Below the pieces are notes generated by a model. That model was not told the origin of the DNA. It was given only the letters and a program-made list of their open reading frames with translations, and searched no databases. Source: Vibrio porteresiae DSM 19223 (GTDB taxonomy: Bacteria > Pseudomonadota > Gammaproteobacteria > Enterobacterales > Vibrionaceae). Taken from it: a stretch of 64,000 nt of DNA. The translations under genes were made by a program, and so were the position numbers. Numbering within the stretch: position 1 is the stretch's first letter; each line of letters begins with the position of its first letter. The stretch spans positions 930,001-994,000 of the forward strand of contig NZ_AP024895.1 in NCBI RefSeq assembly GCF_024347055.1, in the 5' to 3' direction. Positions 43,239 to 51,095 of the stretch are shown piece by piece.

Positions 43239-43743
43239 TATGATTTCCCTAATGAATAAATATAATTGAAAAGATGTTGTGCGATTAAGTTTGGGCAGGC
43301 GATAAGATGAGTCGTCCAAGACCTAATCTCAGAATACTAAAACAGATCGAGTTTGTAAGAAAGAGCGAAGCGGTGATTGGGATGAATTAGTTTTGCTGAT
43401 TCAAAAGGTTTATTCTTTTTCCCACGTTTTAGCGCTGCTTTTATCACTCACACTAATTGATTTCTCTCCTATCGATGAGATTGATGGGCTATGCGACGCT
43501 TCACTCAACGGAACCTGTGAGTCTTTGATTGCGTGAGTATGTGCATAAGATAAACAAGGTGTGAGACTTCATTGAGCAAAGTGATGACTTTATTCACAAT
43601 AGATGTGTCGATGATCCCTCGTTTATAGAGAAGGAGAACTCTCGATGCTTGAGCGCTGACGGCCAGATTTATTCATGTTAATGTCGTCGCCTTGCGGGAA
43701 GATAATGTGCCACTTAACCGTGCGCCGAGGATAAGGGAAATAG
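43239..43743. other. 505-bp region without a recognised gene
   Basis: Between the leftward aminotransferase and the rightward VOC gene. It must hold both promoters. The one notable element is a strong ribosome-binding sequence (AAGGAG) at 43,631, eight bases before a five-codon reading frame ATG CTT GAG CGC TGA (43,645-43,659), about 85 bp upstream of the VOC start. I see no longer ORF, tRNA, terminator or repeat. Confidence 0.5.
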
Positions 43744-44160
43744 ATGAAACAGAATATCGTGCATATTGCTTTGGTTGTTCGTGATTACGATGAAGCGATC
43801 GACTTTTACGTCAATAAACTGCAATTTGAATTAATTGAAGATACGTATCAGCCGGAGCAAGATAAGCGCTGGGTTGTGGTTGCACCGCCCAATTCCCATG
43901 GTGTGACTTTGCTGCTAGCTAAAGCATCAAAGCCAGAGCAAGTTGATTTTATTGGTAATCAAGCTGGTGGGCGGGTATTTCTTTTTTTGAATACCGATGA
44001 TTTTTGGCGCGACTACCAACGCATGGTATCGCTTGGCATTCATTTTGTTCGTGAGCCAAAAGAGCAAGATTATGGCACGGTAGCGGTTTTTGCTGACCTT
44101 TATGGCAACCTCTGGGATCTGCTCCAACTCAATCCTGACCATCCGATGGCTTTAAGATAA
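43744..44160 (+). CDS. VOC family (glyoxalase/bleomycin-resistance type) protein
   Basis: 138 residues in two babbab modules: KQNIVHIALVVRDYDEAIDFY with metal-ligand His at residue 7, and later GRVFLFLNTDDFWRDYQRM and YGTVAVFADLYGNLWDLLQ with the terminal Glu replaced by Asp. VOC proteins bind metals and act as lyases, dioxygenases or drug-binding proteins; the substrate here cannot be read from sequence. It is transcribed alone, with a hairpin 15 bases after the stop. Confidence 0.85.
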   Translation: MKQNIVHIALVVRDYDEAIDFYVNKLQFELIEDTYQPEQDKRWVVVAPPNSHGVTLLLAKASKPEQVDFIGNQAGGRVFLFLNTDDFWRDYQRMVSLGIHFVREPKEQDYGTVAVFADLYGNLWDLLQLNPDHPMALR

Positions 44161-44174
44161 CCCACTCTATGACC

Positions 44175-44201
44175 AGAGGATGTGGTTATTTTACATCCTC
44201 T
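44175..44201 (+). terminator. Probable terminator after the VOC gene
   Basis: A perfect 9-bp stem (AGAGGATGT / ACATCCTCT) with a 9-nt loop, followed by CCCTATTTTACCTTTTTC, an interrupted T-rich stretch. Confidence 0.55.
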
Positions 44202-44517
44202 CCCTATTTTACCTTTTTCTTGGGTATGTCTATTTCTCTCTTAATTTGGACTCAAGTTTGCCATATCCAACGGCGTTAATAGGCAAACGTTTTCGTCTAT
44301 ATCCACACTAAATGTGCATCTATCTATATAAAATTAATGGAAAATTTTCAGATCAAATTTTGCGATGTGATTTGCCTTCCATTAGTTTGCGATAGATCAA
44401 TATCACCACCACTAAATGATAACTACTCACATTTAAATTGATCTAGATCCGTATTTTTCGTGCTTCACGGTGTTATTTTCTTTCACAACGAATTTATACA
44501 AGGTTATGGGTAATCAT
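44202..44517. other. 316-bp AT-rich region upstream of yagU
   Basis: No gene is recognised. The stretch is AT-rich, especially 44,320-44,470, as expected of a promoter region. A TTGATCTAGATCCG at about 44,438 resembles an FNR half-site plus a poor second half. I see no convincing -35/-10 pair. Confidence 0.4.
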
Positions 44518-45135
44518 ATGAATCTATTTGAACAAACCCCTCGTGCTCGTCGCCGTTACGGTTTAGCTGCTTTCATCGGTTTGATTGCAGGTGTGGTATC
44601 TGCTTTTGTGAAATGGGGCGGTGAAGTACCACTTCCTCCACGTAGTCCAGTCGACATGTTTAATGCCGCTTGTGGTCCAGAATCTTTGATTCGTGCTGCT
44701 AGCCAAATTGACTGTTCTCGTAACTTTTTGAATCCTCCATACGTATTCCTACGCGATTACCTACACGTAACCGATCCGAACTCTGCTGTTTACACTTTTG
44801 CTGGTCACGTATTTAACTGGGTTGGCGTGACACACATCGTGTTCTCTATCATCTTCGCTGTCGGTTACTGTGTTGTCGCTGAAGTGTTCCCTAAAGTGAA
44901 ATTGTGGCAAGGTCTGCTAGCGGGTTTCCTAGCAACAGTAGGCGTACACTGGATCTCTTTCACTCTTATGGGTCTAACTCCTCCACTATTTGACCTACCA
45001 TGGTACGAAAACGTATCTGAAATCTTTGGTCACCTAGTTTGGTTCTGGTCAATTGAAATCATCCGTCGTGACCTACGTAACCGCATTACTAAAGAACCTG
45101 ATGCAGAAATTCCGCTAGCTGCAGAAGTTCGCTAA
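44518..45135 (+). CDS. yagU: YagU family inner membrane protein (DUF1440)
   Basis: 205 residues, strongly like E. coli YagU across its whole length: RYGLAAFIGLIAGVVSAFVK, PLPPRSPVDMFNAACGPESL, FAGHVFNWVGVTHIVFSII and IFGHLVWFWSIEIIRRDLRN are nearly identical. About four membrane helices. YagU is reported to support acid resistance in E. coli; mechanism unknown. I start at ATG 44518 (MNLFEQTPRARRRYG), the family N-terminus; a start at 44506 would add four residues. Codons are strongly biased to CTA, CGT and GTA, suggesting good expression. Confidence 0.9.
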   Translation: MNLFEQTPRARRRYGLAAFIGLIAGVVSAFVKWGGEVPLPPRSPVDMFNAACGPESLIRAASQIDCSRNFLNPPYVFLRDYLHVTDPNSAVYTFAGHVFNWVGVTHIVFSIIFAVGYCVVAEVFPKVKLWQGLLAGFLATVGVHWISFTLMGLTPPLFDLPWYENVSEIFGHLVWFWSIEIIRRDLRNRITKEPDAEIPLAAEVR

Positions 45136-45181
45136 ATCTCCAAGCTTTAATCAGAATAGTTAATCAATCAGAATAGTTTTT

Positions 45182-45206
45182 AGGCCGCGCAAGCGGCCTT
45201 TTTTTG
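45182..45206 (+). terminator. Terminator after yagU
   Basis: A perfect 7-bp stem (AGGCCGC / GCGGCCT) with the stable loop GCAA and a run of seven Ts, 46 bases after the yagU stop. Confidence 0.9.
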
Positions 45207-45302
45207 CTTTGGATTTTGCCAATAGTAAGATTGACCACCGACGAGGAATCTTAGAGTATGTGATTGATTTAGTAAGAAGATGATTAATACCGAGGAGCGG
45301 AT

Positions 45303-45794
45303 ATGTCCAGAGGAGAGAATCACATGAAGATAAGAACCTATCAAAAGGGTGATGCCCCAGAATTATGGCGGCTTTTCTATAATACGATTCACCATGTGAA
45401 CTGCCGTGATTACTCCCCAGAGTTACTTGATGCTTGGGCTCCGCTTGAGTTTGATTTTGCGATTTGGCAGAGAAAGATGGATACGATCAACCCTGTTATC
45501 GCTGAGATGGATGGCAAAATCGTTGGTTATACTGATTTACAAGCCGATGGATTAATTGACCATTTCTTTTGTCATGCGCAGTACCAAGGGCAAGGTGTGG
45601 GACGGTTTCTTATGGAGCATGTGTTGCGCTTAGGAGCAACAAGGGGAATCACGCATTTTCGTTCTGAAGTGAGTATTACTGCTCGGCCATTTTACGAACG
45701 GTTTGGCTTTTCTGTGGTAACTGAGCAAAACGTGCCGATTCGGGGGCAAATTCTCAATAATTTTATTATGGAGAAAATTGTTCTAACCAATTGA
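45303..45794 (+). CDS. GNAT family N-acetyltransferase
   Basis: 163 residues with the GNAT acetyl-CoA motif QYQGQGVGRFLMEHVLRLGA near residue 95 and a typical VIAEMDGKIVGYTDLQ strand pair before it. The substrate is not predictable. Two starts are well supported: ATG 45303 with GAGGAG five bases upstream, and ATG 45324 (MKIRTYQKGDA) with AGGAGA seven bases upstream. The family N-terminus fits the second slightly better. Convergent with sodB; an imperfect bidirectional terminator lies between. Confidence 0.85.
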   Translation: MSRGENHMKIRTYQKGDAPELWRLFYNTIHHVNCRDYSPELLDAWAPLEFDFAIWQRKMDTINPVIAEMDGKIVGYTDLQADGLIDHFFCHAQYQGQGVGRFLMEHVLRLGATRGITHFRSEVSITARPFYERFGFSVVTEQNVPIRGQILNNFIMEKIVLTN

Positions 45795-45802
45795 AAATCA
45801 AC

Positions 45803-45830
45803 AAAAAAGGCCTGCGAAGGCAGACCTTTT
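45803..45830. terminator. Bidirectional terminator, GNAT gene / sodB
   Basis: AAAAAAGGCCTGC and GCAGACCTTTT form a stem with one mismatch and a 4-nt loop, with A and T runs on either side, between convergent genes. Confidence 0.75.
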
Positions 45831-45851
45831 AGCTTACAGTGAACCTAAAGC

Positions 45852-46433
45852 TTATTTAGCAAGGTTAGCTGCAACGAATTCCCAGTTTACTAGGTTCCAG
45901 AATGCAGTCATGTAGTTAGGACGAGCATTGCGGTAGTCGATGTAGTAAGCGTGTTCCCAAACGTCAACAGTTAGCAGTGGAGTGACACCGTCAGTTAGCG
46001 GAGTCGCTGCGTTTGAAGTGTTAACGATAGCTAGAGAACCGTCAGCTTTTTTAACAAGCCAAGTCCAACCTGAACCGAAGTTTGCTACAGCTGAATCAGT
46101 GAATTTAGTTTTGAACTCTTCAAAAGAACCAAACGCTTTGTTGATTGCTTCTGCAACTGCGCCAGTTGGTTCGCCGCCTGCTTTAGGAGCTAGACAGTGC
46201 CAGTAGAAAGTGTGGTTCCACACTTGAGCTGCGTTGTTGAAGATGCCGCCAGTAGAAGATTGGATGATCTCTTCTAGTGATTTGTTTTCGAACTCAGTAC
46301 CAGGGATAAGACCATTTAGCTTAACAACGTAAGTGTTGTGGTGTTTACCGTAGTGGTATTCAAGAGTTTCTTTAGAGATGTGTGGTTCTAGCGCGTCTTG
46401 TGCGTAAGGAAGAGCCGGTAGTTCAAATGCCAT
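45852..46433 (-). CDS. sodB: Superoxide dismutase [Fe]
   Basis: Converts superoxide to peroxide and oxygen in the cytosol. 193 residues with metal ligands His in YHYGKHHNTYV, His in VWNHTFYWHCL, and Asp/His in TVDVWEHAYYIDYRN. The iron form is indicated by GGIFNNAAQVWNHTFYW with Gln near residue 70, as in E. coli SodB. In Vibrio sodB is a target of the iron-responsive RNA RyhB; I cannot see the pairing directly here. It is divergent from grxD across 365 bp. Confidence 0.95.
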   Translation of the reverse strand: MAFELPALPYAQDALEPHISKETLEYHYGKHHNTYVVKLNGLIPGTEFENKSLEEIIQSSTGGIFNNAAQVWNHTFYWHCLAPKAGGEPTGAVAEAINKAFGSFEEFKTKFTDSAVANFGSGWTWLVKKADGSLAIVNTSNAATPLTDGVTPLLTVDVWEHAYYIDYRNARPNYMTAFWNLVNWEFVAANLAK

Positions 46434-46798
46434 TGCTCAATTCTCCATTGATATGAAAGAGTTACCTCTTTCGTTGATTGCTTCCAGTGTTATTGTTTTT
46501 TGTCCCTAGATGACTTTTTGTCACCTTAGGTTCGTCGATACGACTGACTTGAGTTCTATTTTAGCAACTTTTTACTTTATTAAAACCCCAATCTGAATAA
46601 AAATAAGCAAGTGGTTGAAGAATGCCCACTCACTGCCTTGGCACCATAACGCGTTTAGATGAAAAGAAAATGACCTCATCCCGCACTTTGGCGACTTGAG
46701 CAGTGTGCAAATCATATCCATACTCAATATGGGCTTTTTATTCTCCATTAATGATTTAGAATACCGTCAATCAACAAAACGTCTCCAATGAGGAAGCA
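46434..46798. other. 365-bp divergent promoter region, sodB / grxD
   Basis: No gene is recognised. It should hold the sodB promoter (leftward) and the grxD promoter (rightward; TAGAAT near 46,757 is a possible -10). A short inverted repeat CCATA/TATGG at about 46,718-46,732 is followed by a T-rich stretch, but its stem of 5 bp is too weak to call. No RNA gene is evident. Confidence 0.4.
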
Positions 46799-47134
46799 AT
46801 GGAAACCATCGACAAAATCAAACAGCAAATCGCAGAGAACTCAATCCTTCTCTATATGAAAGGTTCACCAAAGCTACCAAGCTGCGGTTTCTCTTCTCAA
46901 GCGTCGCAAGCGCTTATGGCGTGTGGCGAAAAATTTGCTTACGTTGATATTCTGCAAAACCCTGATATCCGCGCTGAATTGCCAATCTATGCACAATGGC
47001 CAACGTTCCCTCAACTTTGGGTTGAAGGCGAGCTTATTGGCGGTTGTGACATCATTCTGGAAATGTTCCAGAAAGGTGAACTACAGCCTCTTATCAAAGA
47101 AGCTGCGGCACGTGCCGCAAAAGATGCAGAATAA
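46799..47134 (+). CDS. grxD: Monothiol glutaredoxin Grx4
   Basis: CGFS-type glutaredoxin that carries [2Fe-2S] clusters, often with BolA. 111 residues; the active motif is KLPSCGFSSQASQAL near residue 30, followed by WPTFPQLWVEGELIGGCDI, cluster- and glutathione-binding parts typical of Grx4. AGGAAGCA precedes the start. Its terminator overlaps the region upstream of topB. Confidence 0.95.
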   Translation: METIDKIKQQIAENSILLYMKGSPKLPSCGFSSQASQALMACGEKFAYVDILQNPDIRAELPIYAQWPTFPQLWVEGELIGGCDIILEMFQKGELQPLIKEAAARAAKDAE

Positions 47135-47167
47135 CACTGTATAAAATCACAGTTTACTTGCTATGAT

Positions 47168-47197
47168 AAGGCCACATTTATGTGGCCTTTGCTTTTT
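47168..47197 (+). terminator. Terminator after grxD
   Basis: A perfect 9-bp stem (AAGGCCACA / TGTGGCCTT) with loop TTTA, then TGCTTTTTC. It lies between grxD and the true topB start. Confidence 0.75.
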
Positions 47198-47216
47198 CTG
47201 GGGATGTTGTTTGTCT

Positions 47217-49178
47217 ATGAGCCGCTTGTTTATTGCTGAAAAACCGAGTCTGGCGCGTGCGATTGCCGATGCGCTACCAAAACCACACAAAAAAGATCAG
47301 GGATTTATCCAATGTGGTAATGGTGACATTGTGACTTGGTGTATTGGTCACTTGTTAGAGCAGGTAGAACCGGATGCTTACGATGAGCGTTACAAGAAAT
47401 GGAACATGGCAGATCTGCCTATCATTCCCGAACAATGGCAATTGCGGCCGAAGAAAAACGTCAGTAAGCAATTGACTGTCATTAAAAAATTAGTCAAACA
47501 AGCTACTCATATTGTCCATGCAGGTGACCCAGATAGGGAAGGGCAACTTCTGGTTGATGAGGTTTTGGATCACTGTAAGCTCAATGCTAGTCAAAAGAGT
47601 ACCGTCGAGCGTTTACTGATCAGTGACTTGAACTTACCTGCGGTACAAAAAGCGTTAAAAAGTCTTCGTTCTAATCGAGATTTTATTCCACTCTCTGTTT
47701 CAGCGTTAGCGCGCTCGCGCGCCGATTGGCTGTATGGAATGAACATGTCTCGTGCCTATACTTTGCTTGGGCAGAAAGCGGGTTATCAAGGCGTACTATC
47801 GGTTGGGCGTGTTCAGACTCCAGTTCTGGGGCTGGTGGTTCGACGTGATGAAGAGATAGAACAATTTGTGCCCAAAGATTATTTCATTGTGGATGCGTTG
47901 ATTCCCTACCAAGACAGTGTGGCAAGTTTTGATATTCGAGCACGCTGGAAACCAAGTGAAGCATGTCAGCCTTGGCAAGATGAAGAAGGGCGCGTGCTCA
48001 ACCGTAAGCTGGCGGATAATGTTGCTCAGCGTATTAAAGGCCAGCCAGCGCGAGTGACAGAATCGGAACAAAAGCAGACTAAACAAGCCGCTCCTTTACC
48101 CTATTCACTCTCTGCCTTACAAATTGATGCAGCGAAACGTTTTAATTTAAGTGCGCAGCAAGTGTTAGATATCTGTCAGGCACTGTATGAAAAGCACAAG
48201 TTGATTACCTACCCGCGTTCAGATAGTCGCTATTTGCCTAAAGCGCACTTTAGCGAAGCACCGAAAGTAGTGGACGCGATTGCCAACAATGCCAAAGAGC
48301 TGGATGGTGCGGTACGCGGTGCTGATCTATCACTTAAATCGAAAGCGTGGAATGACAGCAAAGTCGATGCGCACCACGCCATCATTCCTACTCCGAAAAA
48401 AGCCAGTGTCAATGCGTTGTCGGGACAAGAAATGAAGGTGTATCAGCTGATTGCACGCCAATACTTGATGCAGTTTTATCCTGCGGCGATTTATGCAGAA
48501 GCTAAATTGGTGTTTGAGATTGCTGGCGGGGTATTTATTGCTAAAGGTCGTCAATTAACCTTTGCTGGTTGGAAAACCCTACTTGGTCAACAAGAAGAGG
48601 AAAACGAGGGCATTGATACTGTGCCACCGCTCAGTGAGGGAACGGTTTTGACCTGTCGTGAAGGGGAAGTCCAAGCGAAGAAGACCGAGCCGCCACGTCA
48701 TTTTACCGAAGCGACTTTGCTACAAGCGATGACAGGCATTGCGCGTTTTGTGGAAGATAAAGAGTTAAAGAAAATTCTGCGCGATACCGATGGGTTAGGT
48801 ACAGAGGCTACTCGCGCTGGCATCCTTGATACGCTGTTTAAACGCCAACTATTATCTAGACAAGGTAAAACGATTTTAAGTACTCCGGCTGGTCGCGGGC
48901 TTATACACGCCTTACCAAGTGAAGCCACATACCCAGATATGACAGCGCATTGGGAACACCAACTGCAGGCGATGGCAGAAAAAGGGCAGGCATATCAACC
49001 ATTCATGACGTCGCTAGAGCAGCGTATGAATGAGTTAATGAGTCAAGTGAAGCAAGGGCCAGTTCCTGATTCGTTGCGTTCATTACCTAAAGTAGAGCGT
49101 CCAGCCTTTCGTCGTAAAGGGAAAACCTTTCGCAAAAGCACTGGACGTAGTAAAGGCACTACCAAATCGGCAAGCTAA
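47217..49178 (+). CDS. topB: DNA topoisomerase III
   Basis: Type IA topoisomerase that decatenates replication and recombination intermediates. The Toprim domain starts SRLFIAEKPSLARAIADALP and has HAGDPDREGQLLVDEVLDH; the catalytic Tyr is in LITYPRSDSRYLP near residue 330. The C-terminus is basic (AFRRKGKTFRKSTGRSKGTT). I start at ATG 47217, giving 653 residues, the E. coli length. An earlier in-frame ATG at 47163 would lie inside the grxD terminator and add 18 non-family residues. Confidence 0.95.
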   Translation: MSRLFIAEKPSLARAIADALPKPHKKDQGFIQCGNGDIVTWCIGHLLEQVEPDAYDERYKKWNMADLPIIPEQWQLRPKKNVSKQLTVIKKLVKQATHIVHAGDPDREGQLLVDEVLDHCKLNASQKSTVERLLISDLNLPAVQKALKSLRSNRDFIPLSVSALARSRADWLYGMNMSRAYTLLGQKAGYQGVLSVGRVQTPVLGLVVRRDEEIEQFVPKDYFIVDALIPYQDSVASFDIRARWKPSEACQPWQDEEGRVLNRKLADNVAQRIKGQPARVTESEQKQTKQAAPLPYSLSALQIDAAKRFNLSAQQVLDICQALYEKHKLITYPRSDSRYLPKAHFSEAPKVVDAIANNAKELDGAVRGADLSLKSKAWNDSKVDAHHAIIPTPKKASVNALSGQEMKVYQLIARQYLMQFYPAAIYAEAKLVFEIAGGVFIAKGRQLTFAGWKTLLGQQEEENEGIDTVPPLSEGTVLTCREGEVQAKKTEPPRHFTEATLLQAMTGIARFVEDKELKKILRDTDGLGTEATRAGILDTLFKRQLLSRQGKTILSTPAGRGLIHALPSEATYPDMTAHWEHQLQAMAEKGQAYQPFMTSLEQRMNELMSQVKQGPVPDSLRSLPKVERPAFRRKGKTFRKSTGRSKGTTKSAS

Positions 49179-49230
49179 AGAGCCATTATGAGGTGTGGTT
49201 GCCCAAATTGCCTAAGTCGTTTTGATATTC

Positions 49231-49262
49231 AGAAACTCAGAAACTCAGAAACTCAGAAACTC
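49231..49262 (+). repeat. Tandem 8-bp repeat, four copies
   Basis: AGAAACTC is repeated four times without change, followed by AGCAATTG. It lies in the 128-bp space between the convergent topB and SDR genes. A copy-number-variable simple repeat is likely. Confidence 0.85.
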
Positions 49263-49306
49263 AGCAATTGAGCTATGAATGTATGAGCTACCCAACGGTG
49301 AATGGT

Positions 49307-49993
49307 TTACCAAACCAATCGGCTGCCGTCGTAGTTAAAAAACTGACCGCTTTTTTTGAGGTTGGTTTTGTCAATCACATCAAAGATGCCGTGAGCCGAG
49401 GTTAAGGGATCGATCTGCGCTTGCGCACCGCCCATGGTGGTTTTTACCCAACCAGGATGTATGGCGATAACGCTGATTCCCCACGGCTCGCAATCGATAC
49501 TCAAACTTTTCACCACTGCATTCAGTGCTGCTTTTGAGGAGCGATATTCATAAGCGCCGCCAGTTTGATTGTCATTGATGCTGCCCATTTTCGACGAGAG
49601 GCAGGCAATTTTTTTCTCTTTGCCTTGTTTGAGAACCTGATAGAAACTTTCGACCCATTTTAATGGGGCGATGGTGTTGACTTCAAAGGTATAACGCCAG
49701 TCATCAACGTCGGTATGACCAAGCCCGTTTCCTTTTGCGCCATAGTATCCGGCATTGCTGATGAAGATATCGAGTGAGGAAAATTGACTCGCTAGCTTAT
49801 TAACGGCTGGATAATCAGTAACATCCAATCCATGGCATTGTAAGCGATGATTATGACGCGCCAAATCGAGTAACTCTTTTGCGTGAGCACTATCGCGATA
49901 GGTGGCATGGACATCATAGCCATTAGCCAAATAGGTTTTGGTTAAGCCTAATCCAATGCCACGATTGGCGCCGGTAATCAGAACTTTGCTCAT
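49307..49993 (-). CDS. Short-chain dehydrogenase/reductase
   Basis: 228 residues, an intact classical SDR: cofactor motif TGANRGIGLG at residues 7-16, NAG in IFISNAGYYGAKG, Ser in LSSKMGSI and catalytic YxxxK in YEYRSSKAALNAV. It resembles the C-factor/CsgA-like group. Substrate unknown. It is convergent with topB and divergent from the deacetylase-family gene. Unlike the SDR at 40,717, all catalytic residues are present. Confidence 0.88.
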   Translation of the reverse strand: MSKVLITGANRGIGLGLTKTYLANGYDVHATYRDSAHAKELLDLARHNHRLQCHGLDVTDYPAVNKLASQFSSLDIFISNAGYYGAKGNGLGHTDVDDWRYTFEVNTIAPLKWVESFYQVLKQGKEKKIACLSSKMGSINDNQTGGAYEYRSSKAALNAVVKSLSIDCEPWGISVIAIHPGWVKTTMGGAQAQIDPLTSAHGIFDVIDKTNLKKSGQFFNYDGSRLVW

Positions 49994-50168
49994 TTATCAC
50001 CCTCCGACTCTGATACCCATCATCGTCGCTAAAGCTCATGACGCTGGTTGGTATGAGGTAATGTTATGCCGTGTCTATAGTGTGGTTGGTGTTGGCAATA
50101 GTTGCAATTTTCTCAAACCGTAGCACACTGTTCACTCATTTTTCTTTGTTACTTGATTTGGTATCCCT

Positions 50169-51095
50169 ATGATTCCTCTGGTTTATCACCCGATTTACTC
50201 GCAACTCATTTTGCCAAAGGGGCATCGATATCCAATCAATAAATATCGTTTGTTATACGATGCGTTGCAGCAAAAAGCGCAGCAAGAGAGTTCATGGCAA
50301 ACTGAGTTTGAGTATTTCACACCATCCCCTTTGACCATTGATGAGGTCAAAGAAATTCACCAAGCGGACTATGTCGATTTGCTGGTGCATGGAAGCCTAC
50401 CTGCGGCAAAAATGCGTCGAATTGGTTTTCCATGGAGTGAACAATTAATTGAGCGAACCTTGCTTTCAGCGGGGGGGACAAGGCTTACCGTGGCAAAAGC
50501 GCTGGAGAGTGGAATCGCAGTGCATTTAAGTGGTGGCTATCATCATGCTCATTATGATTTTGGCAGCGGCTTTTGTCTCTTTAACGATTTAGTGTTAGCG
50601 GCTCATTGGGCAACTCAGCAAGAGAGTATCGATAAGGTGTTGATCATCGATAGTGATGTTCATCATGGTGATGGTACTGCAGCGCTCTGTGCCCAACGTG
50701 ATGATATTATTACCCTCTCTTTCCATTGTGATAAGAATTTTCCAGCGCGTAAGCCTGATTCAACGATTGATATTGGATTGCCACGAGATGCAGACAGTGC
50801 AACGTTTTTAAGCCACTTTACTTCAGTTGTGAATATGGCCGTGAACCTCTATCGTCCGGATCTCATTATTTATGACGCGGGCGTTGATATTCACCAAGAT
50901 GACGAGCTGGGTTATTTGAATGTCACGACCGACGCTATTTTTGAGCGCGACTGCTTTATGCTGTCGTTAGCGAAAGCGCAGAACATTCCGCTGGCTTGTG
51001 TGGTGGGAGGCGGTTATCGGCAGCAAAACGACATGCTTGTCCCCATCCATATGCAGCTGTTTCAAGCGGCTCATAAAGTGTTTGCCACTAAATAA
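50169..51095 (+). CDS. Histone deacetylase family (AcuC/acetylpolyamine-type) protein
   Basis: 308 residues of the zinc-dependent arginase/deacetylase fold: YHPIYSQLILPKGHRYPINK start, active-site HLSGGYHHAHYDFGSGFCLF, metal ligands in IIDSDVHHGDGTA and YDAGVDIHQDDELG. Bacterial members remove acetyl groups from small molecules or proteins (acetoin, polyamines, lysine); the target here is not shown. Its last 8 bases overlap the stop of the convergent HD-GYP gene. It is divergent from the SDR at 49,307. Confidence 0.88.
   Translation: MIPLVYHPIYSQLILPKGHRYPINKYRLLYDALQQKAQQESSWQTEFEYFTPSPLTIDEVKEIHQADYVDLLVHGSLPAAKMRRIGFPWSEQLIERTLLSAGGTRLTVAKALESGIAVHLSGGYHHAHYDFGSGFCLFNDLVLAAHWATQQESIDKVLIIDSDVHHGDGTAALCAQRDDIITLSFHCDKNFPARKPDSTIDIGLPRDADSATFLSHFTSVVNMAVNLYRPDLIIYDAGVDIHQDDELGYLNVTTDAIFERDCFMLSLAKAQNIPLACVVGGGYRQQNDMLVPIHMQLFQAAHKVFATK

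Noticed and set aside
44438..44451. FNR site upstream of yagU
   Set aside because: TTGATCTAGATCCG matches only one half well, and nothing else supports it.
46718..46732. Terminator or small RNA between sodB and grxD
   Set aside because: The stem CCATA/TATGG is only 5 bp and AT-rich, so it is too weak to call.
47163..47216. An earlier start for topB
   Set aside because: It lies inside the grxD terminator hairpin and adds 18 residues not found in topoisomerase III; the ATG at 47217 gives the family length.
49231..49262. CRISPR array
   Set aside because: The repeats are 8 bp, contiguous and without spacers; no cas genes are near. It is a simple tandem repeat.
49938..50123. Small gene between the SDR and the deacetylase-family gene
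   Set aside because: The 61-codon frame mostly overlaps the 5' end of the SDR gene on the other strand, and its peptide has no recognisable features.
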